Source: Bacillota bacterium (GTDB taxonomy: Bacteria > Bacillota > Clostridia > Lachnospirales > Lachnospiraceae). Taken from it: DNA of 64,000 nt. Positions 63,764 through 64,000 of this stretch are shown here, piece by piece; position 1 is the first letter of the stretch; each line of letters begins with the position of its first letter. The DNA is taken from NCBI GenBank assembly GCA_023386815.1, contig JAEWIZ010000020.1, positions 62,001 through 126,000 on the forward strand, in the 5' to 3' direction. The position numbers and the translations under genes are program-made. The notes under the pieces are model-generated. The model was not told the DNA's origin. It saw only the letters and a program-made list of their open reading frames with translations, and made no database searches.

Positions 63764-63907
63764 TTATGGTGTTGCTATTCTTACAAATGTAAGAACGATT
63801 CTTGCTAACAGCGCAAAAAGAATTAGAAACAATCTCAATGCTCCAAGTAAAAGATTGAATGTTACAAGAAGCAGCCAGGCAATCGCCTTAAATATAGCCA
63901 GAACACC
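63764..63907 (-). CDS. possible small membrane protein, start uncertain
   Basis: A 47-codon frame with AIAWLLLVTFNLLLGALRLF and a further hydrophobic helix is open from a GTG at 63907. A good ATG (63939-63941) with a GAGGAGA site lies one frame away and would join it if one base were lost, so a frameshift is likely. The remaining 60 bases to the window end show nothing clear. Confidence 0.35.
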   Translation of the reverse strand, partial: GVLAIFKAIAWLLLVTFNLLLGALRLFLILFALLARIVLTFVRIATP

Positions 63908-64000
63908 TTTACCCATCGTTCTTAAAATCATAAACTTCATCTCCTCTCTTACGGTAACCTACCCGGTAGCCATTCGGATTTTGGGTACAAAAAATAGAAC

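Overview
The window looks like a chromosome segment of an anaerobic, low-GC Firmicute, probably a Lachnospiraceae-like member of the Clostridia. The evidence is a butyrate-type fermentation gene set, [FeFe]-hydrogenase and ferredoxin genes, strong AGGAGG ribosome binding sites, and mobile elements carrying large serine recombinases typical of gut Clostridia. No rRNA, convincing tRNA or CRISPR array was seen.

Region A (1-23.3 kb, all minus strand) is a catabolic gene cluster. A short-chain reductase, a metal-dependent cyclase-family hydrolase, a 3-hydroxyacyl-CoA-dehydrogenase-like enzyme and a beta-keto acid cleavage enzyme lie side by side. This is the enzyme set I associate with anaerobic phloroglucinol degradation: phloroglucinol reductase, dihydrophloroglucinol cyclohydrolase, 3-hydroxy-5-oxohexanoate dehydrogenase and triacetate acetoacetate-lyase. 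They are followed by a CoA-transferase and a thiolase, and preceded by EtfAB, Bcd, Hbd and Crt, so acetoacetate and acetoacetyl-CoA could run to acetate and butyrate. Further upstream in the same orientation are an MFS transporter, an [FeFe]-hydrogenase, an AprA-like flavoprotein and a small ferredoxin. Then comes a second unit with AcpS, an acyl-ACP thioesterase, butyrate kinase, a phosphotransacylase, an acyl carrier protein, a DUF35 OB-fold protein and a thiolase-like protein. A divergent PucR-type regulator (25.3 kb) is the likely controller. An IS110-family element lies between it and the operon.

Region B (26.9-43.6 kb) is a decayed mobile island. It holds a fossil recombinase fragment, an FMN-binding-type gene, three tandem large serine recombinases, small accessory genes (sigma-like, resolvase-like, HTH, ArpU-like), a phage/ICE-like repressor plus ImmA-type protease with an operator array, and a broken DEAD/DEAH helicase. 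It ends with a two-gene AAA-ATPase cassette of defence-like appearance.

Region C (43.7 kb to the window edge) is a mobilizable element. It begins with a second, paralogous trio of serine recombinases and carries a seven-gene LlaJI-like restriction-modification operon: an RHH regulator, two C5 methyltransferases, a McrB-like ATPase, a LlaJI nuclease, a Vsr-like endonuclease and a CHAT protease. An HNH endonuclease is divergent to it. MobP relaxase/MobC, a ParM/ParR segregation pair and a TnpV remnant follow. The ParR and TnpV genes are each interrupted by an in-frame TAG.

The best candidate for an undescribed system is the R-M operon in region C. A CHAT protease is translationally coupled to the LlaJI-type genes, and the divergent HNH nuclease appears to share an N-terminal recognition-like domain with the McrB-like subunit.
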